Below, piece by piece: positions 44,701-55,331 of a stretch of 64,000 bases of DNA (its first letter is position 1; the number at the start of each line of letters is the position of its first letter). The stretch is from assembly GCF_000516985.1 (NCBI RefSeq), contig NW_006917091.1, positions 1,812,977 to 1,876,976 on the forward strand, written 5' to 3'. This DNA comes from Pestalotiopsis fici W106-1. Lineage: Eukaryota > Ascomycota > Sordariomycetes > Amphisphaeriales > Sporocadaceae. The notes beneath the pieces were generated by a model. The model ran no database searches, had not been told where the DNA came from, and saw only the letters and a list, made by a program, of their open reading frames with translations. The position numbers and the translations under genes are program-made.

Positions 44701-47700
44701 CTCGACTCTCAGCAAAGACCTGGTCATTGGCTGTGCTTGTGCTTGGATCTCGACACGCGGGAACTTGGAAACAAGTTCACACACCTTTTTGCCATCACGC
44801 GGCAATCCAAGTAACTGACCCATTCGAGGCGGGTCGAGGTCAAAGAAACTGCTCCATGGCACATCAATTCTCTCGGCCTTTGCGACAATGTGTCGCTCGT
44901 TGGGCTTCAGAGGAAATTGGCGCAAAGGAGTCATTGTAGGCCACATGCGCTTCTCCGCCATTTTACACAAGTCGAGAGCAGTCTTGCATACACTTGCCCA
45001 GCCCTTCTGCATGGTGATCTCAAAGATGGCGCGCAGAATACGACCAGCAGATTGCGTAACATAGACCATATCGGCCATAAGCGCCAGGCCCTCGAGTTTG
45101 AGGCGGGAAATATATGCCTGAAGGAGTACATTGATCTTGGCCATGGGTTCCTCGATGCTTTCCTTGACAGGAATTGGCACCCTTTGAAGCAGTTTCGCAA
45201 GCTCGACTTTCTCGTCGTTTCTGACCGGAATGTACTTGAACTCTGCACTCTGAGAGAACACTCTAAACAGCTCAATTGTCGTAATGGATGGCTGAATGAG
45301 CTTGTTGTAGGTATCCATGGACCCGTGGCTGATGTAGTAGTGGGATGCGATGCGTCCGAGTTCTGTGGCCTTCATCTTGCCCGTCTTCTCATCATAAGTG
45401 ATCAAGTTAGTCTTTTTCAAGACTGCGGCAGCTGAGTGGATGAGATCCACTCGCTTCTGCTCCAGAGCTTCGTCGTCTTCATAGTCGGTGCCAACGCTGT
45501 ATAGACCGGGAGACCGAAGCATTCGGACAAACAGGTAAGTATATCCAAGCCACTCCACACCCTCGTCTCGTGTCCGCACGTTGCCCAGAACGATTTCGGC
45601 ATTCAGGTTGTCTATGAGCTTGCTTGCAAATTGACTCTCGATGGGTAGTTGCTGATTGAGAAGAGACAGATAATACTGCATCTCACTTTGTGCCGTGATG
45701 ATGATACCCTCACCATACGTGTCGTACTGAGGTCTACCGGCACGTCCAAGCATCTGCAACACATCTTGGGGGCTCAATTCTACCCAGCTGCCCTTTTCGG
45801 GGGAGTAAACCGAAGTACCCTTGATAATCACAGTGTGGGCAGGCAAGTTGACACCCCAAGCTAGAGTGGCAGTACAAACCAGTACCTGGATCAAACCCTT
45901 CTCAAACAGATCTTCAACATCTTGTCGGTCGAGGCGGCTCATTCCAGCATGATGGATACCAAAGCCATAAGGGATGAGGTCCTTTAGGTCCTGATCAGTG
46001 GCAGTCTCTGCGGCCTCTTTCAAGACTTCCGTAGAACCAGAGTCGTGCCTGATAATCTGATTGATTGTTTCCATCTCTAGAGCCTTGTCCCGAACGTACT
46101 TGGCAGTTTTCGCCGTCTCTTTTCGGGAGTGCACGAAGATCAACATTTGGTTATTGTGTTGTCCAACATGCTCAATGACCTTGTTGTAAGTAATGTCATT
46201 CATGGTCTTGAGTTGCTTGATCGCCTTCCTGTCTGTAACACCAATGAACTCCTGCTTCAGTGGGCAAGGACGATAAGAACCATCAAAATGGAATAGATCC
46301 TTATTGACATCCACACGGAGGAAGCTCGCCACGTCTCGGTAGTTTGGTAGTGTGGCTGACAAACCGACTATCCGAACGGGATCTCCGGTTTGCTCAGTCT
46401 TCCTGATCGTCCTGCCAACGATGCTCTCAAGCACGGGACCACGATCATCGTGCAGCAAGTGAATTTCGTCAATAACAATCAAACGCACCAGGTTCGTGTA
46501 CGTGAGATCAGTGGCCTTTCTTGTAATGACATCCCATTTCTCGGGCGTAGTAACGATGATTTGCGTTTCCGAGATTTGTTGCTTGGTGAGCTGGCGATCA
46601 CCCGTCAGCTCAGACACGGTAATGCCATAATCAGCCAGACGTTTGCCGAAATTGCCAACCTGCTCGGATACAAGGGCTTTGAGTGGGGCAATGTACACAA
46701 TCTTGAAAGAATCCAGGTCGATCTCGCCAGTGTTGGGGTCTCGGTGCTTGCCAATCTCTCGCAAAATGGTCAACATGGCAACGTTTGTCTTTCCAGAACC
46801 AGTTGGAGCGCAAATAAGCATGTTGCCATCATCCTGGAAGGCAGATGGATAACACTTTGACTGAATCTTGTTCAGAGACTTTGCGCCCGACGAGCTGAAC
46901 GGCAGCCTTGCCCACTCTGGCATGTCTGTGATCGGAATGTTCAGATCTGAAGGGTCATTACGCTTCTTCGGAGCTGGTACGTGGATCTCTTCGTAGCCTT
47001 TGAAGGTACGTTTCGTCGAACCCTCGGGAAGTCTAACTTTCGGATTGGTCATGAGATGGTTACCTTGATCAAAGATCAAATTCTCCAGGTTAATGAGCTT
47101 CCGAGGCTGTAAACCTCCCACAAGCTGACCATCACCACGCTCAACTTTGGGCGCCGCCTCGTTTGTGAATGATGCAGGAACATCAATGTCCATCTTGATT
47201 TCCATCTTCTTTTGGCCTGCATTCGACTTTTTGCCTCGCAGCTCATCCAGTATCCACCGTACGCCTTCAGAGGCCATTTCGCGCTCAATAACACCGCGAT
47301 CTTCGTCATTCTCAGCTTGGGCTAGTCGCGTAAGCCAAACGATCTTTTCTTGGTTCTGAATCAGCTTTTGCACAACCTCGTGGTGTTCGTAATCAAAAAG
47401 CTCCATCAGGTCGTTCTCAATTTCGCGAAGTTGTCTCTCCTCGCCGCCTTCCTCATCTGGCTCGCCCGAGAGAATGTGAAGTGCCAATCTAGTCTTGTCG
47501 TGTTGTATGTGTTCATCCGGGTAGACTTTGCCGATCTCTCGTTGCAGCCAATATCTATCGATGTCGCGTGCCGGTATCCAGTTCCGTTCCTTGGTTTGCC
47601 CGGTCTCCTGTGCGCCATTACCCCCATCGATCACCATCTCATTTTCGTCTGCGAGGCCTGCTGCGTTCTCGTCGCGATCCGGGCCAGCTTCGCCGTCAGC

Positions 47701-48480
47701 TCCCTCGACCCCTGGCATTTCCTCTTGGTCGTTTTCGTCGTCATCGGACGAGTCTTCACGGACTTCATTGACCATTTGATCCTCTTCATCCTCGTCGTCG
47801 AAAACAACAGCGACACCTTGACGGTCGTCGAGTTCTGCGTCGTCATCGCCAAGACCGCCGGCATCTTCCATCTCCTCGTCGTCCTGCGCATCGTAGTCGG
47901 TGATCTTCTTGCCCAGGTTGACTAGCTCGTTGAAGTCCTTGGGGTTCAGAGACGTTCCCAGAATATCATCAATTTCCTTCTTCTTGTCGATATCCTTGAC
48001 ATCATCGTCCTTTAAATACTCCAGGACGACGTCGGCAGCACTTACGACGACCTCGTTCGGGACGTCGCCCAAATGCCGCGCGGCAATGGTCAATATGAAT
48101 TCATACGTCTGCCTGGTCGCAGGCGTCCGTGGTCGGTATCTAAGGTCCTCGACGAGTAGGTCAGCTGCACCCAGAATGCCGGTACCTCTGGTTTGCGCCG
48201 GACCAGCTTTCCTCCGCTGCTCTCGCGCCAGGATGTCTGCTCCTTCCTGCACATTTCCTCTCTCTATCGACGGGCCCGTAGCTTTCTTTGGTTTGGGCGC
48301 CGTGTCGCGCGCAACACGACCGCCCATGTCCTGGATACTGAGGCGACCTGCGAGCGACTCGGGGTCGCCCGTGGCCTCGTCGGTTCTCCTAGTAATGAAA
48401 CGACGGTCCGCCTGGAGAACCAGGTTGGACATCGCCGAGTACTTGTACTGGGAGACATCGCGCGCGTGGTTGTCACCCAT
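41776..48480 (-). CDS. BRR2: BRR2, U5 snRNP DExD/H-box RNA helicase
   Basis: One uninterrupted frame of 2,234 residues is close in length to yeast and human Brr2 (about 2,140-2,160). The start MGDNHARDVSQYKYSAMSNL is the family's usual N-terminus. Two Ski2-like helicase cassettes follow. The first has APTGSGKTN near residue 559 and the DEIH box (VIDEIHLLHDDRG) near 669, plus QMLGRAGRPQYD. The second has GAPTGSGKTV near 1413 and a variant DELH box (IADELHLLGG) near 1516, matching the known inactive second cassette. Each is followed by a Sec63-type domain. The C-terminus is acidic. It unwinds U4/U6 during spliceosome activation. The complete lack of introns in a 6.7-kb fungal gene is notable. 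It is convergent with nothing; the start region is shared divergently with the next gene. Confidence 0.97.
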   Translation of the reverse strand: MGDNHARDVSQYKYSAMSNLVLQADRRFITRRTDEATGDPESLAGRLSIQDMGGRVARDTAPKPKKATGPSIERGNVQEGADILAREQRRKAGPAQTRGTGILGAADLLVEDLRYRPRTPATRQTYEFILTIAARHLGDVPNEVVVSAADVVLEYLKDDDVKDIDKKKEIDDILGTSLNPKDFNELVNLGKKITDYDAQDDEEMEDAGGLGDDDAELDDRQGVAVVFDDEDEEDQMVNEVREDSSDDDENDQEEMPGVEGADGEAGPDRDENAAGLADENEMVIDGGNGAQETGQTKERNWIPARDIDRYWLQREIGKVYPDEHIQHDKTRLALHILSGEPDEEGGEERQLREIENDLMELFDYEHHEVVQKLIQNQEKIVWLTRLAQAENDEDRGVIEREMASEGVRWILDELRGKKSNAGQKKMEIKMDIDVPASFTNEAAPKVERGDGQLVGGLQPRKLINLENLIFDQGNHLMTNPKVRLPEGSTKRTFKGYEEIHVPAPKKRNDPSDLNIPITDMPEWARLPFSSSGAKSLNKIQSKCYPSAFQDDGNMLICAPTGSGKTNVAMLTILREIGKHRDPNTGEIDLDSFKIVYIAPLKALVSEQVGNFGKRLADYGITVSELTGDRQLTKQQISETQIIVTTPEKWDVITRKATDLTYTNLVRLIVIDEIHLLHDDRGPVLESIVGRTIRKTEQTGDPVRIVGLSATLPNYRDVASFLRVDVNKDLFHFDGSYRPCPLKQEFIGVTDRKAIKQLKTMNDITYNKVIEHVGQHNNQMLIFVHSRKETAKTAKYVRDKALEMETINQIIRHDSGSTEVLKEAAETATDQDLKDLIPYGFGIHHAGMSRLDRQDVEDLFEKGLIQVLVCTATLAWGVNLPAHTVIIKGTSVYSPEKGSWVELSPQDVLQMLGRAGRPQYDTYGEGIIITAQSEMQYYLSLLNQQLPIESQFASKLIDNLNAEIVLGNVRTRDEGVEWLGYTYLFVRMLRSPGLYSVGTDYEDDEALEQKRVDLIHSAAAVLKKTNLITYDEKTGKMKATELGRIASHYYISHGSMDTYNKLIQPSITTIELFRVFSQSAEFKYIPVRNDEKVELAKLLQRVPIPVKESIEEPMAKINVLLQAYISRLKLEGLALMADMVYVTQSAGRILRAIFEITMQKGWASVCKTALDLCKMAEKRMWPTMTPLRQFPLKPNERHIVAKAERIDVPWSSFFDLDPPRMGQLLGLPRDGKKVCELVSKFPRVEIQAQAQPMTRSLLRVELSITPNFEWDDALHGTAESFWIMVEDCDGEEVLFYDTFLLRKDYALSESNEHLVDFTVPITDPMPPNYFISVISDRWMHSETRLPISFQKLILPQKFPPHTELLSLQPLPVAALKAKDYAHVYEDWEYFNKIQTQTFNSLYTTNDNVFIGAPTGSGKTVCAEFAILRHWAQPEYGRAVYIAPFQEQIDVRLQDWQKRLGHLRGGKDIVKLTGETATDLKLLEKGDLILATPSQWDVLSRQWQRRKNILTVELFIADELHLLGGQAGYIYEIIVSRMHYIRTQAELDMRIIGLSVSLADARDLAEWIDAKKKDTYNFSPHARPVPLELRIQSFSIPHFPSLMLAMAKPTYLAITEMSAGQPAMVFVPSRKQTRSTARDILATCLADDDEDRFLHVDVEQLRPLLERIHEEALAEALSHGVGYYHEALSLSDKRIVKHLYNQGAIQILVASRDVCWELDCTAHLVVVMGTQYFEGREHRYIDYPLSEVLQMFGKALKPSREGRARGVLMVPGTRREYFKKFLNEALPVESHLQNYVHDAFVTEVSTKMIESGEDAINWTTFTYFYRRLLANPSYYSLPSKDPDALNAYLSDLVESTLKELTESKIIDFDEDDGSVAPQNAAMIAAYYNISYITMQTFLLSLSQKTKLKGILEIITSATEFESIQIRRHEETLLRRIYDRVPVKMAEPVYDSPHFKAFVLLQAHFSRMQLPIDLAKDQEIIISKVLSLLSATVDVLSSEGYLNAMNAMEMSQMVVQAMWDRDSPLKQIPHFTPDVVKVANEFEYVATNSFTYANTDLSHRINDIYDFMESMNPEENPNYATLIKRLGLSQKQLAEAANFTNNKYPDITLNFEPVDEDDIRAGEPAYLNVQIDREVEEDEEVDTTVHAPFYPAKKLENWWLVVGEESTKTLLAIKRVTIGRQLKVKLEYTVPTPGKHDLKLFLMSDSYSGVDQEPAFSVTAGESMDVDDDEEEEEDEE

Positions 48481-49144
48481 CTTGGCGGTGGTTTCTGTCG
48501 TGATGTAGCGGCGCGTCGCTGTGGCCCTTGGTGGGGCTTGTTCAAGGTACAGAGGTGCCGACCGTGTTGTTCCAGATGGCGAAGCGCCCTCTTCGTTTTG
48601 GGAATTAAGTCAAACGCATCTGAGGGCTGTGACGGTTATTGGAACGCCCTATGTACGAGAGATTCGATAGGAAATAAATATGGCGCCGCAAGTCGGATAA
48701 TACTAGCCTTATATGCTATCCGCCGAATCTTGAGCTGGTTGTTGCCTTGACTTGAAAGCTGTAGTTTAGGTAGATAGAAATTTTGGTAGCAGCAAGCATC
48801 AAACTAGGTACCAGTGTGGCGCAGAAAGCTCTCCCCAAACTAGGTGCGCCACAGCCAAGATCGCGCTTGAGTGTCTAAAAATTGCCCGATTGGTCGTAGC
48901 TTGATTTACCATTATCCCAGGAGATGAAGGCACTCGCTGGACGCGTTTGTACAGTTTACCTTTCACAATATACAAAATCATTGCCCTCTTTCCGATGATT
49001 ATTGCAAATTCATAAAAAGCCCTGGGTCATACGCATACTGTGTCTATATTTTTACAATAAGCGAGACAATTCCTACGTCAAGCCGCAGACAGTCTCCGGG
49101 CTCCAAGTAGCATTCAAGGCTCATGAATTTGGTCCGTTTATACC
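48481..49144. other. Divergent promoter region
   Basis: About 660 bp hold the promoters of BRR2 (minus) and the coiled-coil gene (plus). No long frame is seen apart from an antisense shadow of BRR2. Confidence 0.65.
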
Positions 49145-50728
49145 ATGGAGGGCTTATCTCGAGATGAGATATTGGCACGATGGGATGAGATCATCAAATC
49201 TGGCGGACATTGTTCTCCAGAAGAGCACAATTTGATTCAAAGGATGATTTCTGCCAACCTTGCGCAAAGCTTTGGAGGTCGGGAAATCCGTCGCCCCCTA
49301 TCTCTAGTCGACCCTGATCTGTCAATCTCGGATCAAAAAGAGCTTACAGCCATTCAGCGGGACTATGTTGCCAGTGTTGAACGGTACGCATCTCACAATA
49401 TGGTCTTCTTCAATACCTTGGAGCAGCAAAAGGAGCTTGCAGGAAGCATTTCGGAACGCAGAGAAGCCGAAGAAGAAGAAGAAATGGCCTTGGACAAGGA
49501 GATCCTAGAGATGCATCTGGAGGTGACACGACTGGAAAAGGAACAAAATCGTCGTGAGACTGTCATGCGATCCCTTGGAGAGCTCGAAACCATGCCTGCC
49601 GGCCAGCCTGATTTCCTCAATCCCGAGATCATGTACCGGGATTGTCGCCCACTTCCCGAAATGCCAAAGCAGATGATTGACGGTTTCGCCATCGATCACT
49701 CCGCCACGGAATCCAGGGCTGAAGAACTTTTACAGGACCTCAAGAAGCACGTTTTGCGGAGCAAACTTGTGGCGCAACGAGAACAGCTTCTTGATGAGCA
49801 AAGTGAGGCGCGGAAGCCGTTCAACGTCAAGGGCTTGTCACCCGAAGCCAAGTTGTATGCGCTCAACGCCGTGAAGAACGCCTTGATACAGTGGATTGAG
49901 ACGCAGCTGGCGAAAGCGGGCGACGATGGAGCGGACTCGGACCTTGATCAAGAGCCCGTCACCACCAAGACGGAATACGATCACGAGGCCGTCATGGCAG
50001 GCTTACAGCAGAAATATCAACGGCACATTGAGCTCAGACAGAATATCCTCGATCAGCTGGCTCAGATGGACCACATCAAAGAGCAGCTCAAAACCACTGC
50101 TACCGATGCCAACTCGCACCATGCTCAACAGAAGCCAGTGGTATCGAAAGAACCTAGCCAGTCAGCTCATACACCCGATGCATATCTCTTCACGCCCTAC
50201 ATTGAGCAGTTCCAAACTCTAGCTCGCCAGCAAAAGGCAATGATGCAGCAAAAGTCGCATGTCAATACGACCTTGGCCAAGCAAAAAGAAGACACCATCC
50301 AAGCACTGGAACATCTGGCTGGAAAAAGCCGGCTTCTACCCCGATACCCGATACCCAAAGAGCCAAACGAGGCTCAGCCCAACTTTGAGGACGCCACAAG
50401 TTTGATTGGTAAAATGAAAATCACCGAGCAAGTTCAACCCTGGCTCTATGCCGCGGATGAAGCCAAACTCGCGACTCTAGTTGAAGTGGCCGAAAATGTC
50501 GAGGTGGGCATGGAGTCAGTGAACGAGGCAAGAGGTTATATGGCGCACATCTGCAAGCTACTGGATATTGCGATTCCAGGACAAGGACAAGAAACAGCGC
50601 TGCCAGGCAATGCAGACGCCGAAGCGACTTCCAAGAATCCTGTCAAGGCACCAACCAAGGGAGAAAAAGCCCCCGTCAAGACGATATGGGATATGCTAGA
50701 TGGTAACTTGGGATCCATTAATGAGTAA
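49145..50728 (+). CDS. Conserved-looking coiled-coil protein of unknown function
   Basis: A single exon encodes 527 residues starting MEGLSRDEILARWDEIIKSG. About residues 70-140 are a strong coiled coil rich in Glu/Leu/Arg (ERREAEEEEEMALDKEIL). Further helical stretches run from about 185 to 430 (EELLQDLKKHVLRSKL, MAGLQQKYQRHIELRQNILD). The tail is disordered and ends in KTIWDMLDGNLGSINE. Codon use and the absence of stops support a real gene. The layout recalls subunits of microtubule or kinetochore assemblies such as augmin, but I recognise no specific family and claim none. Confidence 0.85.
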   Translation: MEGLSRDEILARWDEIIKSGGHCSPEEHNLIQRMISANLAQSFGGREIRRPLSLVDPDLSISDQKELTAIQRDYVASVERYASHNMVFFNTLEQQKELAGSISERREAEEEEEMALDKEILEMHLEVTRLEKEQNRRETVMRSLGELETMPAGQPDFLNPEIMYRDCRPLPEMPKQMIDGFAIDHSATESRAEELLQDLKKHVLRSKLVAQREQLLDEQSEARKPFNVKGLSPEAKLYALNAVKNALIQWIETQLAKAGDDGADSDLDQEPVTTKTEYDHEAVMAGLQQKYQRHIELRQNILDQLAQMDHIKEQLKTTATDANSHHAQQKPVVSKEPSQSAHTPDAYLFTPYIEQFQTLARQQKAMMQQKSHVNTTLAKQKEDTIQALEHLAGKSRLLPRYPIPKEPNEAQPNFEDATSLIGKMKITEQVQPWLYAADEAKLATLVEVAENVEVGMESVNEARGYMAHICKLLDIAIPGQGQETALPGNADAEATSKNPVKAPTKGEKAPVKTIWDMLDGNLGSINE

Positions 50729-50956
50729 TCATTAGTCGCAGCGGGCAATGCAATAGACTCTGTAGATTCTGTAGATTCTGTGGCTTTTATTTCAAAAGTC
50801 TGACATCCACATGGCAGACTCGGCTTACTACCATGTCGTCTTGGATATTACAACTCCACAATGCTGGGTATATGCCGCTACCAGCCCGTTTTGAACGCCT
50901 GACATGTCCGCTGTCATGTGTATCTGCTCTTTGACCCCGACATGATTTCGTCGTTT

Positions 50957-52172
50957 CTAGCCTTTGCCTGCCAAGATGTTCGATATCCTGAGCGACAGGT
51001 CCAACATTGTTAGATGCTCATCAGCACCATCCACCAACCTCTTGTCAATCTCTGAGAATATCAAGGTGATCTTGTTTTTCTGAATGTCAGGGATTGTTTC
51101 ATCTTGAATAACAGCTTGATATAGCTGGATATATAATTAGCAGTTTACTCTCTGAAGAACAAAAAGCTCGAGAACTTACCTGAGAAACGACCTGACTTGC
51201 GCTCCATCCATCAGCAACCATCTCCTCGACTTCTTTTGCGACAGCCGGGTAGGTAGCGGACGCTGCGCGAGGTTGCATTGCTTTTTGCAGCTTTTCAATC
51301 GTATTTGCAGGAATGACGCCGGCAATCTCTTCAATCACCCGGACTGACACGGGCTTCTTTTCCTCGTCCACATCCATCTTGTCTCCGCGGTCTCCCTCGT
51401 CGTCCTTCTCAATGGCACCCACTAACCTTGCCGCACTCTGCAAGAATGTGATGGCCTTGCGCAGATCGCCCTCGGAGCACTTGATCAGCGCGTCCACGGC
51501 ACCGTCTTCTAGTGCGACGCCTTCCTTTTCTGCAATCTCTTCCAGCCTCTTCTTGGCGTTTCCCTGATCCAAGCTCTTGAAGCGAAACTTGCTGCATCTG
51601 CTAGCCAGAGGATCAATGATCCTCGTGACGTAATTACAAATGAGGCAGAATCGCGTAATTTTGCTGTATGTCTCCATTGTCCGTCTGAGTGCCGATTGGG
51701 CGTCCTGTGTCATACTGTCGGCCTCGTCGAGAATGATGATCTTGAAGGGCGGCACAGGGTACCGGTCCTTGTAGCCAGGCGGGGGGTTAACGAGCTGCAT
51801 ACGGGCAAAGTCCTTGACCTTTTCGCGGACAATGGAGATACCACGCTCGTCGGAGGCATTGAGTTCTAGGACACGAGACTTCATCATTTCAGGCCCGTAG
51901 AGCTCCTTGGCCAATGCCAGAATCGTCGAGGTCTTGCCCGTACCGGGAGGTCCGTAGAAGAGCATGTGCGGCAGGTTGGAGGCTTGAAGGGTGCGTTGTA
52001 GTACGTTTACGGTGTGATCCTGGGCAGTAACATCGGACAGGGTCTTTGGTCTGTACTTTTCTACCCAAGGTTGCTTGCGTGCGGTTTTCTTGTTGTCTTC
52101 GGGTTTGGGCACGGAGCCGCCATTGGCAGCGGCAGCGGCCTTGCGGGCTTTGAGGTCGAAAAAGCTCGCCAT
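50957..52172 (-). CDS. RFC2: Replication factor C subunit 2 (human RFC4 orthologue)
   Basis: Exons 52172-51180 and 51124-50957 give 386 residues. The AAA+ clamp-loader core is complete: [10 protein letters not shown], Walker [11 protein letters not shown] (73-82), Walker B LDEADSM (148-154), the arginine-finger SRC motif (191-193) and the sensor-2 region [37 protein letters not shown] is characteristic of the yeast Rfc2/human RFC4 branch. An acidic insert ([17 protein letters not shown], about 256-274) is a fungal elaboration. The last exon ([18 protein letters not shown] to ILAGKG) supplies the collar helices. The complex loads PCNA at primer ends in replication and repair. Confidence 0.96.
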
Positions 52173-53682
52173 GGCGAGAAGAATTTGAAGTAATTAATCA
52201 CACAAGACTCCAATTACCCTTCTATCGCATTTGTATTCGCCAACAAGAGTTGCAATGTTGGCGGGTGTTACTTTGGTGCTAGGCAAGTCTGTGAATACGG
52301 TACACCGTGAGAATCTTTGACCAAACGCGTTTGGCATTGGAGAGACGCGACTCAATTAAAGAGTGGGGTCCTTCTATCTGCTCTAACCTAGCTGCTTACC
52401 TTACCCCTGCTACCTAACCCGCAGCTCCAAGCTCTCGCTCCAGGCTTCAGCTCCAAGCTCCGAGTCTACCACCAGATCCTGTCCTGATGCCTTCTTTATG
52501 TTGGTGAAAATTGCAGTGAAGCTTGAGGACCTATTGAGGCCGTGCAAAGCCTCTGAACAAAGCCCAGACGTTCTCTCATTCGACTGACTGCTGTAAGATT
52601 GCCCCTACCAATCGAGTGTTGGAAAGACCCTCATTGCCTTTGATTGATCCGTTCGCTGGGCACTTTTGTGCACTGCACTGATTCTAGGCTACCTGTATCA
52701 TCTAGACGCGGCAAGCTTCGGCCGAAAAGCAACATGACTGCATCACTGATTGACTGTATCACTTCCGCCCGCTTCCCACGATGAGAGCTCAAGACAGATC
52801 AAAGACGTTACGCATGAACCACTTCTTGAATGTTTATTGTGACGAGTGGCCAACTACGACCATTGTAACAACACTGTACTTGTCAAACATGACATCTTAA
52901 GCGAAGAGTATCTTCCCGCATTGCGCTACCACCAGAGATCGACGATCTGGGGGTCCATTCCGCAACTGCTGGTTGGACAATGCCCGATGCTCTACTGAGT
53001 AGTTTCCCATCAGCCAGGTTTTTTTTTTTTTTTCAGTCAAACATTGAAACTTATTTTTTTCCCTTTTGCCCATCCTTGTGAATGTCTCTTGCAGATGACC
53101 CAGAAGGAGCAAACTCTCCTTGCACCCTAGCTCATTCCCCCCTCCAAGGCGCTAAAACTGAATTTGTCCTGTCTTTTGTGTCTTTGTTATTGTCTTTCAG
53201 CTGCAAGACTTGGCTCCGTCAATGCTTGAAATGCTAGTTTTGGTGCGGCAAAGCGTAGCGGGGCACAAGCTAAGATATATGTATAGATGACGTATATGAC
53301 ACCACCTCTCCGACCGGTGCACCATGGAATTCGCTAACCCCCAAAAGCGATGATGATGCTGTCGTGGGAGATGCGCGTGATTGCGGATTAGTTCTTGCCT
53401 GTTGAAAGGTCCCCGAGAAAGCCTAGCTAGGATTCGGTGTCTATGTTTTGTGGCTGGGTGCTTTCTTACAACCGTTTCTCTTCCTTCCCACTTCTCAACC
53501 CAAATATTCTCATCCTAATAGTATGGTAGCTATCGCCAACCTCTATCACTTGTAAGCCAATTCAAGGTGCTGGAAACCTTGTACCGTGGAGTGCTCTACT
53601 GCTGAGGCTTCAATCATATTTATATTATTCGCATATATACACATTAAAGGTAGCAAGCACCTTTGTGCGCCACTAAATCACA
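52173..53682. other. Divergent intergenic region
   Basis: About 1.5 kb hold the promoters of RFC2 (minus) and the DUF2417-type gene (plus). A short imperfect tandem of GCTCCAAGCTC words occurs near 52430-52480. There is a T15 run near 53020. No gene is supported. Confidence 0.6.
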
Positions 53683-55331
53683 ATGTCCTCCAATCTATGG
53701 GGAACCAAGAAGGATCAAGATGACGAGGACCACCGCAACGGCGCCGGAGGAGCAGCTCGAGACTCTGAGGACATGGACAGGGCCCCAGATGAACACACTC
53801 GCCTGCTGCCGAACCGCCTCGAATCGACGCATTATCTCAGCCCCGACGACCCGGCTGTCTCGCCGTACAATTTGTGGTCTGTCCGCTTCTTGCGGTATCT
53901 GACCATTTTCCTGACCTTGGCCACCTTTGTCTGGTGGGTTATCCAGCTCGTCTCGCAGTTTGTCACGCTGCCTGGCTTCCACACGAGGGGCTCCGGCTTC
54001 TTCTCCTTCAGCTATGCCAGCATCACTTTGGCCAATCTGCTGTTCACCCTGATTTTCTTTGCCATCCCGGCAAAGGCGGTGCGCATCATGAGTATTCTCA
54101 TGGGCGCGTTTTTGCTTATCGACGTCATTTTGGTCACGGCAGTTGACAAGACAAGACATGAGGAAGGTTGGGTGGGAATGGTCAGTATACTATGTGAGTA
54201 TTTCAGATTCCTAGTAGAGACAATTTGGCTTCTCAGTGTCTGACCTTTTCTGCAGGGGCATTTGTCATTGCCATATGGGTCCTCGCTACGGACCGCCTTG
54301 TTCTCTGGGGAAAGAATGAAGAGGAGGAACGGCTTACTGGACGGGCTGAAACCCGACGGAGCCTGGGCGAATGGACCGCGGTCCTCATCTCGACCATTGC
54401 CATGGCCATTTTCAATGTTGTCCTCTTCCTCATGACTTGTACACTCATCCTGCGCGCACTCGACGCCGGCTTGGCTCCTCCAGGCAAGTTGTATGCCGTC
54501 GATGACGACAAGTACCATTTGCATGTGTTCTGCAAAGGAAACAGCACCGACGCCAAGGGCACAAAGCTGCCGACAGTCCTCTTCGAGGCCGATGGACCGG
54601 TCGAGCACGGTCTCTGGCAATTCGCCGATGCCGCTATCAACAATGGCTCCATTAGTCGATACTGTTTCGTTGACCGTCCGGGCTTTGCCTGGAGCGACAC
54701 GGCGCCCTCCCCTTCCTCCGCCGGCATGGTCGTCGAGGCTGTCAGTGAGGCTCTGGCTCGTGCGGGCGAGGACGGTCCCTGGGTCCTCGTTGGTTCTGGC
54801 GCTGGCTCCATCTATTCGCGCATCTTTTCTGCGCGCCACGGCGACACCGTCAAGGGTCTGGTCTTGCTCGACCCTTTGCACGAGGACCTGCTTGGGTTGA
54901 TTGGTGCACCGGATCGAGGATTCCTCCTTTGGCTCCGCGGCATCTTGTCGCCGCTGGGCCTCGACCGGGTCCCTGGCGCTCTGTTCAAGGGCCGCAACAA
55001 GGAAGACCGCGTTTGGGGCCAGTCGGCCTACCAGACCGGCAAATACATATTTGCCAAGCTACAGGAGAATCTGGTGGCGGAATCGCTGACCAAGCGCGAC
55101 GTTGCCAGCAGCCGTGCCATCCAGTATCGTGACACGCCCCTGACTGTCATTAGTTCCGGGCAGCAGGTCCGTGAAGACGACGAATGGGAGAAGAAGCAGC
55201 GGGACCTCACGCGCCTGACTGGCAAACTGCGCCACTGGGACATTGTGAATAAGGCGCCGCATGAGGTCTGGCAGACATTCGAGGGTCGCGAGACTGTCGA
55301 AAAAAGGATGAAGCAAATGGTTTACGCTTAA
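53683..55331 (+). CDS. Membrane-anchored alpha/beta-hydrolase-fold protein (DUF2417 type)
   Basis: Exons 53683-54193 and 54256-55331 give 528 residues. The N-terminal 60 residues are hydrophilic. About six hydrophobic segments follow up to residue 250 (FLRYLTIFLTLATFVWWVIQ, ANLLFTLIFFAIP, AFLLIDVILVTAV, WAFVIAIWVLAT, AVLISTIAMAIFNVVLFLM). This corresponds to the DUF2417 membrane region. The C-terminal half has an alpha/beta-hydrolase fold (VLFEADGPVEHGLW, FVDRPGFAWSD, VKGLVLLDPLHED). The expected nucleophile elbow G-x-S-x-G reads GSGAG, so the central Ser is Gly and classic catalysis is doubtful. Family members are fungal, of unknown function, and have been annotated as mitochondrial membrane proteins. 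Confidence 0.88.

Noticed and set aside
47350..48508. Open frames of 191 and 202 codons on the plus strand
   Set aside because: They are antisense to the BRR2 N-terminus, whose minus-strand product is clearly recognisable.
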